Of a stretch of 64,000 nucleotides of DNA, positions 7,561 through 15,890 are shown piece by piece (the stretch's first letter is position 1; each line of letters begins with the position of its first letter). The stretch is from Virgibacillus_O xinjiangensis (lineage in GTDB: Bacteria > Bacillota > Bacilli > Bacillales > Amphibacillaceae), in the NCBI RefSeq assembly GCF_042643145.1, contig NZ_JBHRSA010000015.1, positions 1 to 64,000 of the forward strand. Direction: 5' to 3'. The position numbers and the translations under genes were made by a program. Below the pieces are notes generated by a model. The model was not told where the DNA came from. It searched no databases and saw only the letters and a list, made by a program, of their open reading frames with translations.

Positions 7561-8223
7561 ATGGAAGAGGATCGTATGATTGTACAGAAACCGTTAAGTG
7601 AATTGATTGCAGAAGAATTGAGGCAGCGTATCTGGAATAAGCAGGTACAGTTTGGCGAGAGACTGCTGGAAACTGAACTGGCGGAGATGTTCGATGTGAG
7701 CAGGAGTACGATCCGGGAAGCATTGAAAATTCTGGAGCAGGAACAGCTCGTCATCAGCAAAGCCAGAAAGGGAACGTATGTCACCGAGTTCACGGATGAA
7801 GACTTGGCAGAAATCATTGAGCTTCGTACTTTGATGGAAGCACATGCCTTTCAGGATGCCTTGCCAGAACTAGGAAGAGAACACTTCGCCAAACTGTCAG
7901 AAATACTGGATGAGATGAAAACTGCTGCCGGAAAGGGGAAATGGGGGGACCTGTTCGATCTCGACATGAAACTTCACGGCTATATCGTCAATCAATCCGG
8001 AAATTCACGGATCATTCGTATCTATGAATCCATCCAGGTACAGATTCGTGCCTATCTCGTCCACTTGGATCAATACTATTCCAGTCCGCATTCCTTTTAT
8101 GCGGAGCACAGGGAGCTGGTGGATGCCCTGAAGACAAAAGATCCACAGAAGGTCAATCGCAGTGTAAGGGATCATATTTCCTATGTGGAGGAAAAGCTGC
8201 TGCAGACGAAACAGAAACAATAA
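7561..8223 (+). CDS. GntR-family regulator, FadR/FCD subfamily
   Basis: A 220-residue transcription factor. Residues 1-76 form a winged helix-turn-helix (the recognition part is around VSRSTIREALKILEQ). Residues about 80-215 form an all-helical FCD ligand domain, with the usual metal-binding Asp/His set visible in DLDMKLH, AEHRELV and RDHISY. The frame is open upstream, but the promoter and operator at 7447-7504 exclude earlier starts. The ATG at 7561 has GGAAG about ten bases before it; an in-frame ATG at 7525 has only a weak site. Proteobacterial ectoine loci are controlled by EnuR (MocR/GabR type) or AsnC proteins, so an FCD regulator would be a different solution. The ligand is probably a pathway intermediate. 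Confidence 0.87.
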   Translation: MEEDRMIVQKPLSELIAEELRQRIWNKQVQFGERLLETELAEMFDVSRSTIREALKILEQEQLVISKARKGTYVTEFTDEDLAEIIELRTLMEAHAFQDALPELGREHFAKLSEILDEMKTAAGKGKWGDLFDLDMKLHGYIVNQSGNSRIIRIYESIQVQIRAYLVHLDQYYSSPHSFYAEHRELVDALKTKDPQKVNRSVRDHISYVEEKLLQTKQKQ

Positions 8224-8242
8224 TTTGTGAGGGAGGCTGCAT

Positions 8243-9598
8243 ATGATGACAAAACAGTTCGCCAATGTGAGGACAGAACTGCCGGGTCCAAAAGCAAAGG
8301 AGCTTCTGGACAGGAGGCATGCCATTGTACCCGATGCCGTTAGTTACGGAGCCCCGACATTTGTCCATAAGGCAAAAGGTGCATTGCTTGAAGATGTGGA
8401 TGGAAATACTTTCATCGATTTCGCCGGCGCCATCGGGACCATTAACGCGGGACACAGCCATGAGACGGTGACAAATGCATTGAAAGATCAAGTCGATCGT
8501 TATATTCATACAGGGTTCAATGTCATGATGTATGATCCTTATATTGAATTGGCAGAGAAAATTGCCAAACTAGCCCCGGGGGCTTTTGAAAAAAAAGTCA
8601 TGTTCCTGAACAGTGGTGCAGAAGCAGTGGAGAATGCCGTCAAACTGGCCAGGAAATACACGAAGCGCCAGGCTGTTGTTTCCTTTGCCGGCGGCTTTCA
8701 TGGACGCACATTGATGACGATGTCATTAACAGGGAAGGTGAAGCCGTTCAAATACGAGTACGGCCCATTTGCCCCTGAAGTCTATAAAGCAGCCTACCCT
8801 TATCATTACCGCCGGCCGGAGGGGATGAGCAAACAGGCCTATAGCCGACATCTCTTGGAGGAACTGGAAAAGTTCTTCATCAGCCATGTAGATCCGAGCC
8901 TGGTAGCGGCCGTGATTATGGAACCTGTGCAAGGAGAAAGCGGTTTTATCGTTCCTGATAAAGAATTTGTCCAAGGAGTGAAGAGACTCTGTGAAAAACA
9001 CGGTATTCTGATGATTGCGGATGAGATTCAGACCGGTTTTGGCCGGACGGGTAAATATTTTGCCATGGAACACTTTGATGTTGAACCTGATTTGATTACC
9101 ATTTCCAAATCCATGGCAGCGGGTCTGCCGATCAGCGGAATCATCGGCCGCAAGGAAATCATGGATTCGCCGGGCAGCGGAGAACTTGGCGGAACGTATT
9201 GCGGAAGCCCGCTTGGCTGTCGGGCCGGTCTCGCTGTTCTAGAAATCATGGAGAAGGAGCGGATCAACGACCGGGCTGAAACGATCGGCCGCCAAGTGAT
9301 GGACCGTTTTAGGCACCTCTATGAAAAGTTCGAGGCTGTCGGTGATTATCGGGGACTTGGTGCCATGTGTGCCATGGAATTTGTCAAAGACCGGGATACG
9401 AAAGAGCCGGATAAGCAGCTGACCAATGAAATTTTCAAGGAAGCATACAGCAGGGGCCTCATTTCCATGAAGGCGGGGGTTTATGACAATGTCATCCGAT
9501 TGTTGATGCCGCTCGTGATTACAGATGAACAATTACAGGAAGGACTCGATATTTTGGAGGAATCGGTGGAAGCAGTACTTGCTCCCGCCAAAAATTAA
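8243..9598 (+). CDS. Class III aminotransferase (GabT-like, probable diaminobutyrate transaminase)
   Basis: A 451-residue PLP enzyme of aminotransferase class III. The phosphate-binding NSGAEAVENAVK is at residues 123-134, FHGRT near 152, the pyridine-binding Asp at 260 in MIADEIQTG, and the Schiff-base Lys at 289 in TISKSMAAG. By similarity alone it would be called 4-aminobutyrate aminotransferase. Next to an ectoine hydrolase, a deacylase and an aldehyde dehydrogenase, it most likely removes the 4-amino group of 2,4-diaminobutyrate to give aspartate semialdehyde (the DoeD role), or acts on the 3-hydroxy analogue. It follows the regulator after 19 bases with a GGGAGG site, so the two share a transcript. 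A GABA pathway remains the main alternative. Confidence 0.85.
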   Translation: MMTKQFANVRTELPGPKAKELLDRRHAIVPDAVSYGAPTFVHKAKGALLEDVDGNTFIDFAGAIGTINAGHSHETVTNALKDQVDRYIHTGFNVMMYDPYIELAEKIAKLAPGAFEKKVMFLNSGAEAVENAVKLARKYTKRQAVVSFAGGFHGRTLMTMSLTGKVKPFKYEYGPFAPEVYKAAYPYHYRRPEGMSKQAYSRHLLEELEKFFISHVDPSLVAAVIMEPVQGESGFIVPDKEFVQGVKRLCEKHGILMIADEIQTGFGRTGKYFAMEHFDVEPDLITISKSMAAGLPISGIIGRKEIMDSPGSGELGGTYCGSPLGCRAGLAVLEIMEKERINDRAETIGRQVMDRFRHLYEKFEAVGDYRGLGAMCAMEFVKDRDTKEPDKQLTNEIFKEAYSRGLISMKAGVYDNVIRLLMPLVITDEQLQEGLDILEESVEAVLAPAKN

Positions 9599-9630
9599 TA
9601 AAACTAGCAATAAGGATGGGAGGGGCATAT

Positions 9631-11061
9631 ATGACAAAATATCTGATGTATGTAGATGGACAATGGACTGGTAATGAACTGGAAACGATGGATGTCGTCA
9701 ACCCGGCAAATGGCGAAGTGATAGGGACGGTTCCATATGGCGGGGAAAAGGAAGCCCGGAAGGCCATCGAGGCGGCTCACAGGGCTTTCTCCTCCTGGTC
9801 CGCTCTTACGGCTTATGAGCGGGCAGGATATTTGAAAAAGCTTCAGGAACTAATGCTCGAAAATGAGGATGATCTGGCAGAAACAATGACATTGGAGATG
9901 GGAAAACCGATCAAGGAGTCGCGTGGGGAGGTAAAATATGCTGCCTCCTTCCTGGAATGGTTTGCTGAAGAAGGGAAACGGGTGTATGGGGAAACCATCC
10001 CTTCCCATTTAAACGGAAAACGTCTGCAGGTTTGGAAAAAGCCTGTCGGGGTAGTCGGAGCAATTACTCCTTGGAATTTTCCTGCAGCGATGCTGACGCG
10101 AAAAATCGGTCCTGCTCTCGCAGCAGGCTGTCCGGTTATTATGAAGCCTTCCAGGGAAAGCCCGCTGACAGCAGTGAAATTGACGGAGCTCTGTGAGAAG
10201 GCAGGCTTTCCAAAAGGTGTCGTGAACCTGGTGACTGGTTCTTCTTCTGGAATTGCCGGTGAATTGATGCAAAATGAGAAAGTACGGAAAATCACCTTCA
10301 CCGGATCTACGGAAATTGGCAAAAAGCTGATCAGACAGAGTGCGGATCAGGTGAAGAAATTATCCTTGGAACTGGGTGGGCACGCGCCGATCTTAGTGAT
10401 GGATGATGCGGATATCGATAAGGCGGTAAAGGGAGTTGTCGCCTCTAAATTCCGTAATGCTGGGCAAACTTGCATTTGCGGCAACCGGATTTTTGTCCAA
10501 TCCGGCATCTACGATGAATTTGTCCAAAAGTTTTCCAAGGAAGTAGAGAAGCTGAGAGTAGGAGATGGCCTGAATACGGAGACAGATATCGGTCCATTGA
10601 TCAATAAGGACGGCCTTGATAAAGTTGCCAGACATGTGGAAGATGCTGCCGGCAAAGGAGCAAAAGTGGTGATCGGCGGAAAGCCCCTTGCTGATAAGAA
10701 CGGCATGTATTATACACCGACTGTCATGGCGGATGTCACAACAGATATGGTGATGATGCAAGAAGAAACATTCGGTCCGGTTGCACCGGTCATGAAAGTG
10801 GAAAGCGACGAAGAAGCGGTCACCCTTGCCAATCATACACCATATGGTCTTGCTGCCTATGTATTCTCTGAAAATGTCGCCAGAGGCATGAAAATCATTG
10901 AACAGCTCGACTATGGAATTGTGGGCTGGAATGACGGGGCGCCATCCGCCGCGCAGGTACCTTTCGGCGGTATGAAAGAAAGCGGAATCGGTAGAGAAGG
11001 CGGTCATGAAGGAATGGATGCCTTCATTGAATCCCAATATGTTTCTATTGGTGTGGACTGA
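9631..11061 (+). CDS. NAD(P)-dependent aldehyde dehydrogenase (SSADH-like, probable DoeC role)
   Basis: A 476-residue aldehyde dehydrogenase. The active-site Cys is residue 281 (GQTCICGN) and the general base Glu is 247 (LELGG). The cofactor loop is ITFTGSTEIGKK at 221-232, and ITPWNFP at 145-151 belongs to the nucleotide site. It resembles succinate-semialdehyde dehydrogenase GabD; in ectoine degradation the equivalent DoeC oxidises aspartate 4-semialdehyde to aspartate. The ATG at 9631 follows GGGAGGGG by five bases; an in-frame ATG at 9616 lies upstream of that site and is unlikely. It sits directly after the transaminase that would make its substrate. Confidence 0.87.
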   Translation: MTKYLMYVDGQWTGNELETMDVVNPANGEVIGTVPYGGEKEARKAIEAAHRAFSSWSALTAYERAGYLKKLQELMLENEDDLAETMTLEMGKPIKESRGEVKYAASFLEWFAEEGKRVYGETIPSHLNGKRLQVWKKPVGVVGAITPWNFPAAMLTRKIGPALAAGCPVIMKPSRESPLTAVKLTELCEKAGFPKGVVNLVTGSSSGIAGELMQNEKVRKITFTGSTEIGKKLIRQSADQVKKLSLELGGHAPILVMDDADIDKAVKGVVASKFRNAGQTCICGNRIFVQSGIYDEFVQKFSKEVEKLRVGDGLNTETDIGPLINKDGLDKVARHVEDAAGKGAKVVIGGKPLADKNGMYYTPTVMADVTTDMVMMQEETFGPVAPVMKVESDEEAVTLANHTPYGLAAYVFSENVARGMKIIEQLDYGIVGWNDGAPSAAQVPFGGMKESGIGREGGHEGMDAFIESQYVSIGVD

Positions 11062-11085
11062 TTTTCCAAGAAGGGATGTGGGCCA

Positions 11086-11472
11086 ATGAAGAAAAGAATC
11101 CAGACGGATAACGCTCCTGCACCGACAGGGCCTTACTCCCAGGCCATATTGGAAGGTGGATTCGTATTTATCTCCGGACAGGACGGAATCCACCCTAATG
11201 GTGAATCAGCGGGAGAAACGATAGCCTTGCAGACGGAAGCGGCATTGAGAAACATTGAAAGTATTTTAAAGGAGGCTGGCGGCAGCCTGGAGAATCTAGT
11301 GTTTGTCACATGCCATTTGGATGATTTGACAGAAGAAAAGGCGAATGAATTCAACCAAGCTTATCGGAAGTACTTCAACCAAGTGGAGAAGAAACCGGCA
11401 AGGATTACCGTCGGGAGCCAGCTGCTTGACGGGAAGGTGGAAATAACAGCCATCGCCTCCATTGATCGGTGA
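11086..11472 (+). CDS. RidA/YjgF-family enamine/imine deaminase
   Basis: A 128-residue RidA-type protein, full length for the family, which forms trimers and hydrolyses reactive enamine/imine products of PLP enzymes to keto acids and ammonia. The GPYSQA motif near residue 15, the conserved Arg in KKPARITV and the final VEITAIA strand are present, consistent with an active deaminase rather than a non-catalytic paralogue. Its place between PLP-enzyme genes, and upstream of an EutB-type dehydratase that would release 2-aminoacrylate-like or iminosuccinate-like products, gives it an obvious partner. GGGATG precedes the ATG. Confidence 0.88.
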   Translation: MKKRIQTDNAPAPTGPYSQAILEGGFVFISGQDGIHPNGESAGETIALQTEAALRNIESILKEAGGSLENLVFVTCHLDDLTEEKANEFNQAYRKYFNQVEKKPARITVGSQLLDGKVEITAIASIDR

Positions 11473-11485
11473 GGAGGGGTTTGTT

Positions 11486-12682
11486 ATGGCCAATACTGGC
11501 ACGACAATGAAAGAGAGAGCCCAGGCTATCCTAAAGGAGCTGTCGATATGGCGCCGCCACTTGCACCAGTTTCCAGAGCTCAGTTTTTCTGAATACAAGA
11601 CATCCGATTTTATTGCTGGAATACTGGAAAAGATTCCAGGGATGCAGGTGGAGCGGAATGCGGGGTATCCGACAGCAGTCCTTGGAACTTTATCCTCCGG
11701 TGACGGCCCTGTGGTTGCCATGAGAGCCGACATGGACGCCTTGCCGATCCAAGAAGAAAATGTGACGGATTATCGATCCAGGGAGAAAGGCGTAATGCAT
11801 GCCTGTGGTCATGATGCACACACTGCGATCGTCCTGGGGGCTGCCCATCTGCTGAGTACTTGTTTTGAAGAGGAGAAGTTGAAAGGAACGGTGAAATTCA
11901 TCTTTCAGCCTGCAGAGGAACGGGCAGATGACACGGGGACCACTGGTGCACCATATATGTTGGAACACGGCGTCCTGGATGATGTGAAAGCAGTTTTCGC
12001 TCTCCATATGGATCCCGAGCATCCGTATGGAAAGATAAAGCTCCATGACGGGTTCAGTATGGCCAATGTGGATGTGTTCCGGGCGAGAATCAAAGGAACC
12101 GGCGGACACGGGGCTTATCCGCATCTTGGCAGCGACCCTGTCTGGATGCTCGGCAATGTACTCCAAGCTGTATACGGGATTACAGGTAGGCATGTGTCCT
12201 CTTTGGAGTCAGCTGTCATCAGTATTGGCAGCCTGGAAGCTGGCTCAGCCAGCAATGTCATTCCCGCTGAAGTGGAAATAGGTGGGACCATCCGCACTTA
12301 TAAGCCGGAGATCCGCACAAAGACACATGAGGAGCTTCGCCGAGCTTTCTCAATTGCTGAATCATTGGGAGGGGAGGCAGAGCTGGAAATCACAGCGGAG
12401 GATCCTGCTTTATACAATTCTCCAGAGGTGAACCGGGAGATTGAAAGGGCGATCCACCACCTTTTTCCTGACTTCGACGTGCTGGATCAGCCATTCGGCA
12501 TGGGAGGGGAGGACTTCGCCCATATGGCACGGGCAATTCCCGGGGCCATGTTTTTCCTAGGATGCCGGCCGGAAGCGCACCGTGTGCGGCATCTTCACAC
12601 ACCTATTTTTGATATCGATGAGCAGAGCCTTGTCGCAGGAACCGCGATATTGGCGGAGACTGCCAGGCAGTTTGTGAAATGA
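11486..12682 (+). CDS. M20D amidohydrolase, probable N-acetyl-diaminobutyrate deacetylase
   Basis: A 398-residue metal-dependent amidohydrolase of the M20 family (hippurate/N-acyl-amino-acid hydrolase branch). Metal ligands are in HACGHDAH (residues 105-112, Cys107 and His109), the Glu pair in PAEE (142-145) and a late His in LHTPIFDID. The frame is open upstream to a TTG that overlaps the RidA gene, but GAGGAGGGG at 11471-11479 points to the ATG at 11486. In known ectoine pathways the acetyl group is removed by EutE/DoeB, a zinc enzyme of the aspartoacylase-like family; none is in this window, so this unrelated M20 protein probably fills that role. That substitution is inference. Confidence 0.82.
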   Translation: MANTGTTMKERAQAILKELSIWRRHLHQFPELSFSEYKTSDFIAGILEKIPGMQVERNAGYPTAVLGTLSSGDGPVVAMRADMDALPIQEENVTDYRSREKGVMHACGHDAHTAIVLGAAHLLSTCFEEEKLKGTVKFIFQPAEERADDTGTTGAPYMLEHGVLDDVKAVFALHMDPEHPYGKIKLHDGFSMANVDVFRARIKGTGGHGAYPHLGSDPVWMLGNVLQAVYGITGRHVSSLESAVISIGSLEAGSASNVIPAEVEIGGTIRTYKPEIRTKTHEELRRAFSIAESLGGEAELEITAEDPALYNSPEVNREIERAIHHLFPDFDVLDQPFGMGGEDFAHMARAIPGAMFFLGCRPEAHRVRHLHTPIFDIDEQSLVAGTAILAETARQFVK

Positions 12683-12695
12683 GAGGAGGAACAGC

Positions 12696-13670
12696 ATGCC
12701 GCAGCCAATAACACAGAGGGATGTCTGGAAGGCACGCAACAGGATAGCCTCCATCGTCAAAAAAACACCACTCATTCATTCTCCTGGTTTATCGGAACTT
12801 AGTGGTGCCCATGTATATTTGAAGCTGGAAAATCTGACAGTGACCGGCTCCTTCAAAATCAGAGGTGCGGCAAATAAAATCCTGACCCTTTCCCGGGAGC
12901 AAAGAGAGCGGGGGATCACCACGTTCTCCACCGGGAATTTCGGCATGAGTGTAGCTTATATGGCAAAAAGGTTAGGGATACCGGCAACCATCTGCATCTC
13001 TGAGCGAGTTCCGCCTGCGAAGGTGAAAGTGCTGAGGGATGCTGGTGCCACATTGGAGATATACGGTAAATCACAGGATGAAGCGGAGAAGAGGAGCTAT
13101 CAGCTGGAAAAGGAACATGGGTGGGCGGTGATCCATCCATTTGATGACCAGGACATCATTGCCGGCCAAGGCACGATGGGACTGGAAGTGCTGGAAGAGC
13201 TGCCAGAAACAGATATGGTAGTTGCAGGCCTTTCTGGTGGTGGGCTGCATGCCGGACTCGGCACTGCTCTGAAGGCGGCGGACCCAGCTCTATCCCTGCT
13301 GGGTGCTTCTACAGAAAAAGGGCCGGCCATGCTTGCGAGCATCCGTGCCGGAAAGCCGGTCACGGTTCAAGAGCATGACACACTGGCAGACAGTCTGCTC
13401 GGTGGAATAGGGCTTGATAACAGATATACCTTCAAGCTTGTCCAGCAATATGTCGATGATATTCTGTTGATCAGTGAGCAGGAAATTACCCAAGGCATGT
13501 CCTATATGTTTCATCACCATCGAATGATAATCGAGGGGGCTGCTGCTGCTGGCATAGGCGCTTTGCTGAATCAACGTTTCGAAACTGGATCGAATGTGGT
13601 GATGATTATCAGTGGGGGGAGTGTCGATGCGAAAACAGTGATGGATCTTGCTGCAAAGCATAAAGGATGA
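12696..13670 (+). CDS. eutB: EutB-like threonine/hydroxyaspartate dehydratase (PLP fold type II)
   Basis: A 324-residue PLP-dependent dehydratase of the serine/threonine dehydratase group. The Schiff-base Lys is residue 54 in GSFKIRG, and the phosphate-binding glycine loop is LSGGGLHAG at about 179-187. It has no C-terminal ACT-like regulatory domain, so it is a catabolic enzyme. EutB of proteobacterial eut operons and beta-hydroxyaspartate dehydratase BhcB belong to the same group, and in this context the likely substrate is a 3-hydroxylated amino acid derived from hydroxyectoine. It differs in sequence from the second such protein here, the IlvA-type enzyme at 51916-52881. It is separated from the deacylase by 13 bases. 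Confidence 0.78.
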   Translation: MPQPITQRDVWKARNRIASIVKKTPLIHSPGLSELSGAHVYLKLENLTVTGSFKIRGAANKILTLSREQRERGITTFSTGNFGMSVAYMAKRLGIPATICISERVPPAKVKVLRDAGATLEIYGKSQDEAEKRSYQLEKEHGWAVIHPFDDQDIIAGQGTMGLEVLEELPETDMVVAGLSGGGLHAGLGTALKAADPALSLLGASTEKGPAMLASIRAGKPVTVQEHDTLADSLLGGIGLDNRYTFKLVQQYVDDILLISEQEITQGMSYMFHHHRMIIEGAAAAGIGALLNQRFETGSNVVMIISGGSVDAKTVMDLAAKHKG

Positions 13671-13851
13671 ACGGAATGGGCGGGCATGTGAAACAACCAG
13701 AGGGTAGATGGTCATAACAGAGGATGAATAAGCAGGTGAACATGGTGGGGCACAGAACGGCATATCAGCATCAGCCTGATGTACCAGCAGGTTCACCTCT
13801 TTCCTCTCCTCATGGCAACCCATGTCCCTGTCAGAAAAGGAGGCAGACCAT
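13671..13851 (+). other. 181-base intra-operon gap with inverted repeats
   Basis: The widest gap in the block. AGGTGAAC at 13734-13741 pairs with GTTCACCT at 13791-13798, enclosing a second hairpin CATCAG/CTGATG near 13768-13780. A pyrimidine-rich stretch (TCTTTCCTCTCC) follows, so partial termination or an RNA-processing site is possible. No -35/-10 pair is convincing. Confidence 0.3.
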
Positions 13852-14700
13852 ATGAGTAAAATTCTAGTGGATGATCAGATTATCGACCGGAAGAACTTGA
13901 TCGACATTGAAGACCGCGGCTACCAGTTCGGTGATGGGGTCTATGAAGTGATCGGTGTCTATGAAGGTAGACCGTTCATGATGGATGAACATCTCGAGCG
14001 ATTGCAGCGGAGTGCTAAAGAAGTTCAGTTGAAGCTTCCATATAGTATGGTGGAATTACGAAACTTGTTGAATCAATTGGTGAAAGCCAACCATCTGGAT
14101 GAAGGAATCATCTATCTGCAGGTGACTCGCGGGGCTGCATCCCGCTGGCATGAATTTCCTGGTGAAGATGTCCAGCCTAAGACGATCGCCTATACACGGG
14201 CGGAGGAGCGTATGACAGAGGTGGAGGATCAAGGGGGCCATGCCGTGCTGACGGAAGATATCCGCTGGCTTCGCTGTGATATCAAGACACTGAACCTGCT
14301 TCCCAATGTGCTAGCTAAACAGGAAGCAAAGAAAAACGGCGCTGTCGAAGCCATATTGCATCGCGGTGAAACCGTTACAGAAGCGAGTGCTTCCAATGTG
14401 TTCATCGTGAAAAACGGAGAACTCTTCACCCACCCGGCCAACAACCACATCTTGAACGGCATCACCAGGCAGAAGGTCCTGGAGTTATGCAGGAAAAACA
14501 ATCTGCCCGTCCATGAACAGACCTTTACTGTGAAAGATCTGCTTGCAGCTGATGAGGTGTTTGTTACCGCCACCAAGTCGGATATTATTCCGATCCTGGA
14601 AGTAGACGGGAAACAAATCGGTTCCGGCAAGCCGGGCAATATCACTGCGAAAATCCTCCAGGAATTCCGCAGTTTGATCTACGAGCTCGTAAACGCCTGA
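13852..14700 (+). CDS. dat: D-amino-acid aminotransferase (class IV)
   Basis: A 282-residue fold-type IV aminotransferase. The Schiff-base Lys is residue 145 (CDIKTLN), the same number as in the well-studied Bacillus sp. YM-1 enzyme, and the N-terminal EDRGYQFGDGVYEV motif is typical. The family exchanges amino groups between D-amino acids and 2-oxo acids. AAAGGAGG at 13837-13843 sets the ATG at 13852; an ATG at 13822 lies upstream of it. Dat is often a cell-wall D-glutamate enzyme, but here it sits between ectoine-catabolic genes and is followed by an alanine-racemase-like gene, so it may instead handle a D-configured pathway intermediate such as a D-3-hydroxyaspartate. Confidence 0.85.
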   Translation: MSKILVDDQIIDRKNLIDIEDRGYQFGDGVYEVIGVYEGRPFMMDEHLERLQRSAKEVQLKLPYSMVELRNLLNQLVKANHLDEGIIYLQVTRGAASRWHEFPGEDVQPKTIAYTRAEERMTEVEDQGGHAVLTEDIRWLRCDIKTLNLLPNVLAKQEAKKNGAVEAILHRGETVTEASASNVFIVKNGELFTHPANNHILNGITRQKVLELCRKNNLPVHEQTFTVKDLLAADEVFVTATKSDIIPILEVDGKQIGSGKPGNITAKILQEFRSLIYELVNA

Positions 14701-14729
14701 AGATAAAATCAGAGGGATGGGGGGCTTTG

Positions 14730-15890
14730 ATGGTGTTATCCCAGCATCTCACCGGCAGCCCGACAGAAGCCATTGTCCACCTGCATAAATATCATGAAAA
14801 CGTGAAGAAGGTTAAAAAACACCTCCATCAAACATGGTTGATGGCAGTAGTGAAGACGAATGCCTATGGCCATGGAGTTGTCCAAATCAGCAAAGAAGCA
14901 GTCAAAGCAGGAGCCGACCGCCTGGGGGTGAGCTCGGTGGCAGAAGGAGTCCTGCTAAGGAAAGAAGGAATACGGATACCTATCCAAATCCTTGGGGCGA
15001 TTCCTGGCACACTGGCTGACGATGCAGTGGCATATGATCTGATCGGTTCCATTTCCACCAAAGAGCAGGCCCTTGCTTTCAGTAAGGCAGCCGTCCGCCA
15101 CCGGAAATGGGGGCATGTTCATTTAAAGATTGACACAGGTCTTCACCGATTTGGTGTACCCCCGGAAGAAGCGCATGATTTCCTGGAGGAGTGCAGAGGT
15201 TTGCCGAATTTATACTGGGAGGGTGTCTACACGCATTTTTCCCATGCAGATGATGGAGATTGGCAGCGGACGGAAAGTCAGTATGAAAAATTTCTGCAGA
15301 CCATTCAAGCATTGGAGGAGAAGGGGTGGGCCTTCCCTGTGCGGCATGCAGGAGGTTCCACCATTATGCTGGAAAGGCAGGATATGTACCTGGACATGGT
15401 GCGGCCGGGTATCTCATTGTTTGGCTATCCACCGGCTGCCCGCCAGCGCTCCATCCTTGACCTTGAACCCGTAATGGAAGTGAAAACGCGGATCCTGCAG
15501 CTGCATGATCTTTCGGCTCAGACATCGATCGGATACGGTGGAAGTTATACCTGTCCCTCCCGCCGTAAGATAGCTGTTGTTCCTGTCGGTCACGGGGACG
15601 GTTATGCCAGGAGTCTTTCCAATCGTGGACAGATGATCGTACGGGGGCAGCGCGCAGGAATTGTCGGCACCATTTCTCTCGATCAGACCTTCCTGGATGT
15701 CACGGACATTTCCGGAGTATGTGAAGGAGATGAAGTCATACTGATCGGACGGCAGCATGAAGAGCAGATTACCGCATACGAAGTCGCTGAGTGGATGGAT
15801 AGTATTACAGACGAAGCACTGGCAAGTCTCAAAGAACGAATTCCTCGCGTCTATTCAGACATGGATACAGGAAAGGAGAATTGGAAGTGA
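14730..15890 (+). CDS. Alanine-racemase-family PLP enzyme
   Basis: A 386-residue fold-type III PLP enzyme with the two-domain alanine racemase layout. The PLP Lys is residue 42 in VVKTNAYGHG and the second catalytic base Tyr is residue 269 in SIGYGGSY. The usual CMDQ motif reads SLDQ and GISLYG reads GISLFG; these small departures, and its place in a catabolic operon, allow a substrate other than alanine. It would supply or consume D-amino acids together with the preceding D-aminotransferase. Starting at the ATG at 14730 leaves GGGATGGGGGG as ribosome binding site. It ends with a four-base GTGA overlap with the next gene, a sign of translational coupling. A second alanine racemase for the cell wall is expected elsewhere. 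Confidence 0.82.
   Translation: MVLSQHLTGSPTEAIVHLHKYHENVKKVKKHLHQTWLMAVVKTNAYGHGVVQISKEAVKAGADRLGVSSVAEGVLLRKEGIRIPIQILGAIPGTLADDAVAYDLIGSISTKEQALAFSKAAVRHRKWGHVHLKIDTGLHRFGVPPEEAHDFLEECRGLPNLYWEGVYTHFSHADDGDWQRTESQYEKFLQTIQALEEKGWAFPVRHAGGSTIMLERQDMYLDMVRPGISLFGYPPAARQRSILDLEPVMEVKTRILQLHDLSAQTSIGYGGSYTCPSRRKIAVVPVGHGDGYARSLSNRGQMIVRGQRAGIVGTISLDQTFLDVTDISGVCEGDEVILIGRQHEEQITAYEVAEWMDSITDEALASLKERIPRVYSDMDTGKENWK

Noticed and set aside
8243..11061. A simple GABA-degradation operon (gabT-gabD)
   Set aside because: Sequence similarity alone allows it, but the shared operator with the ectoine hydrolase and the deacylase, EutB and RidA neighbours fit ectoine catabolism better.
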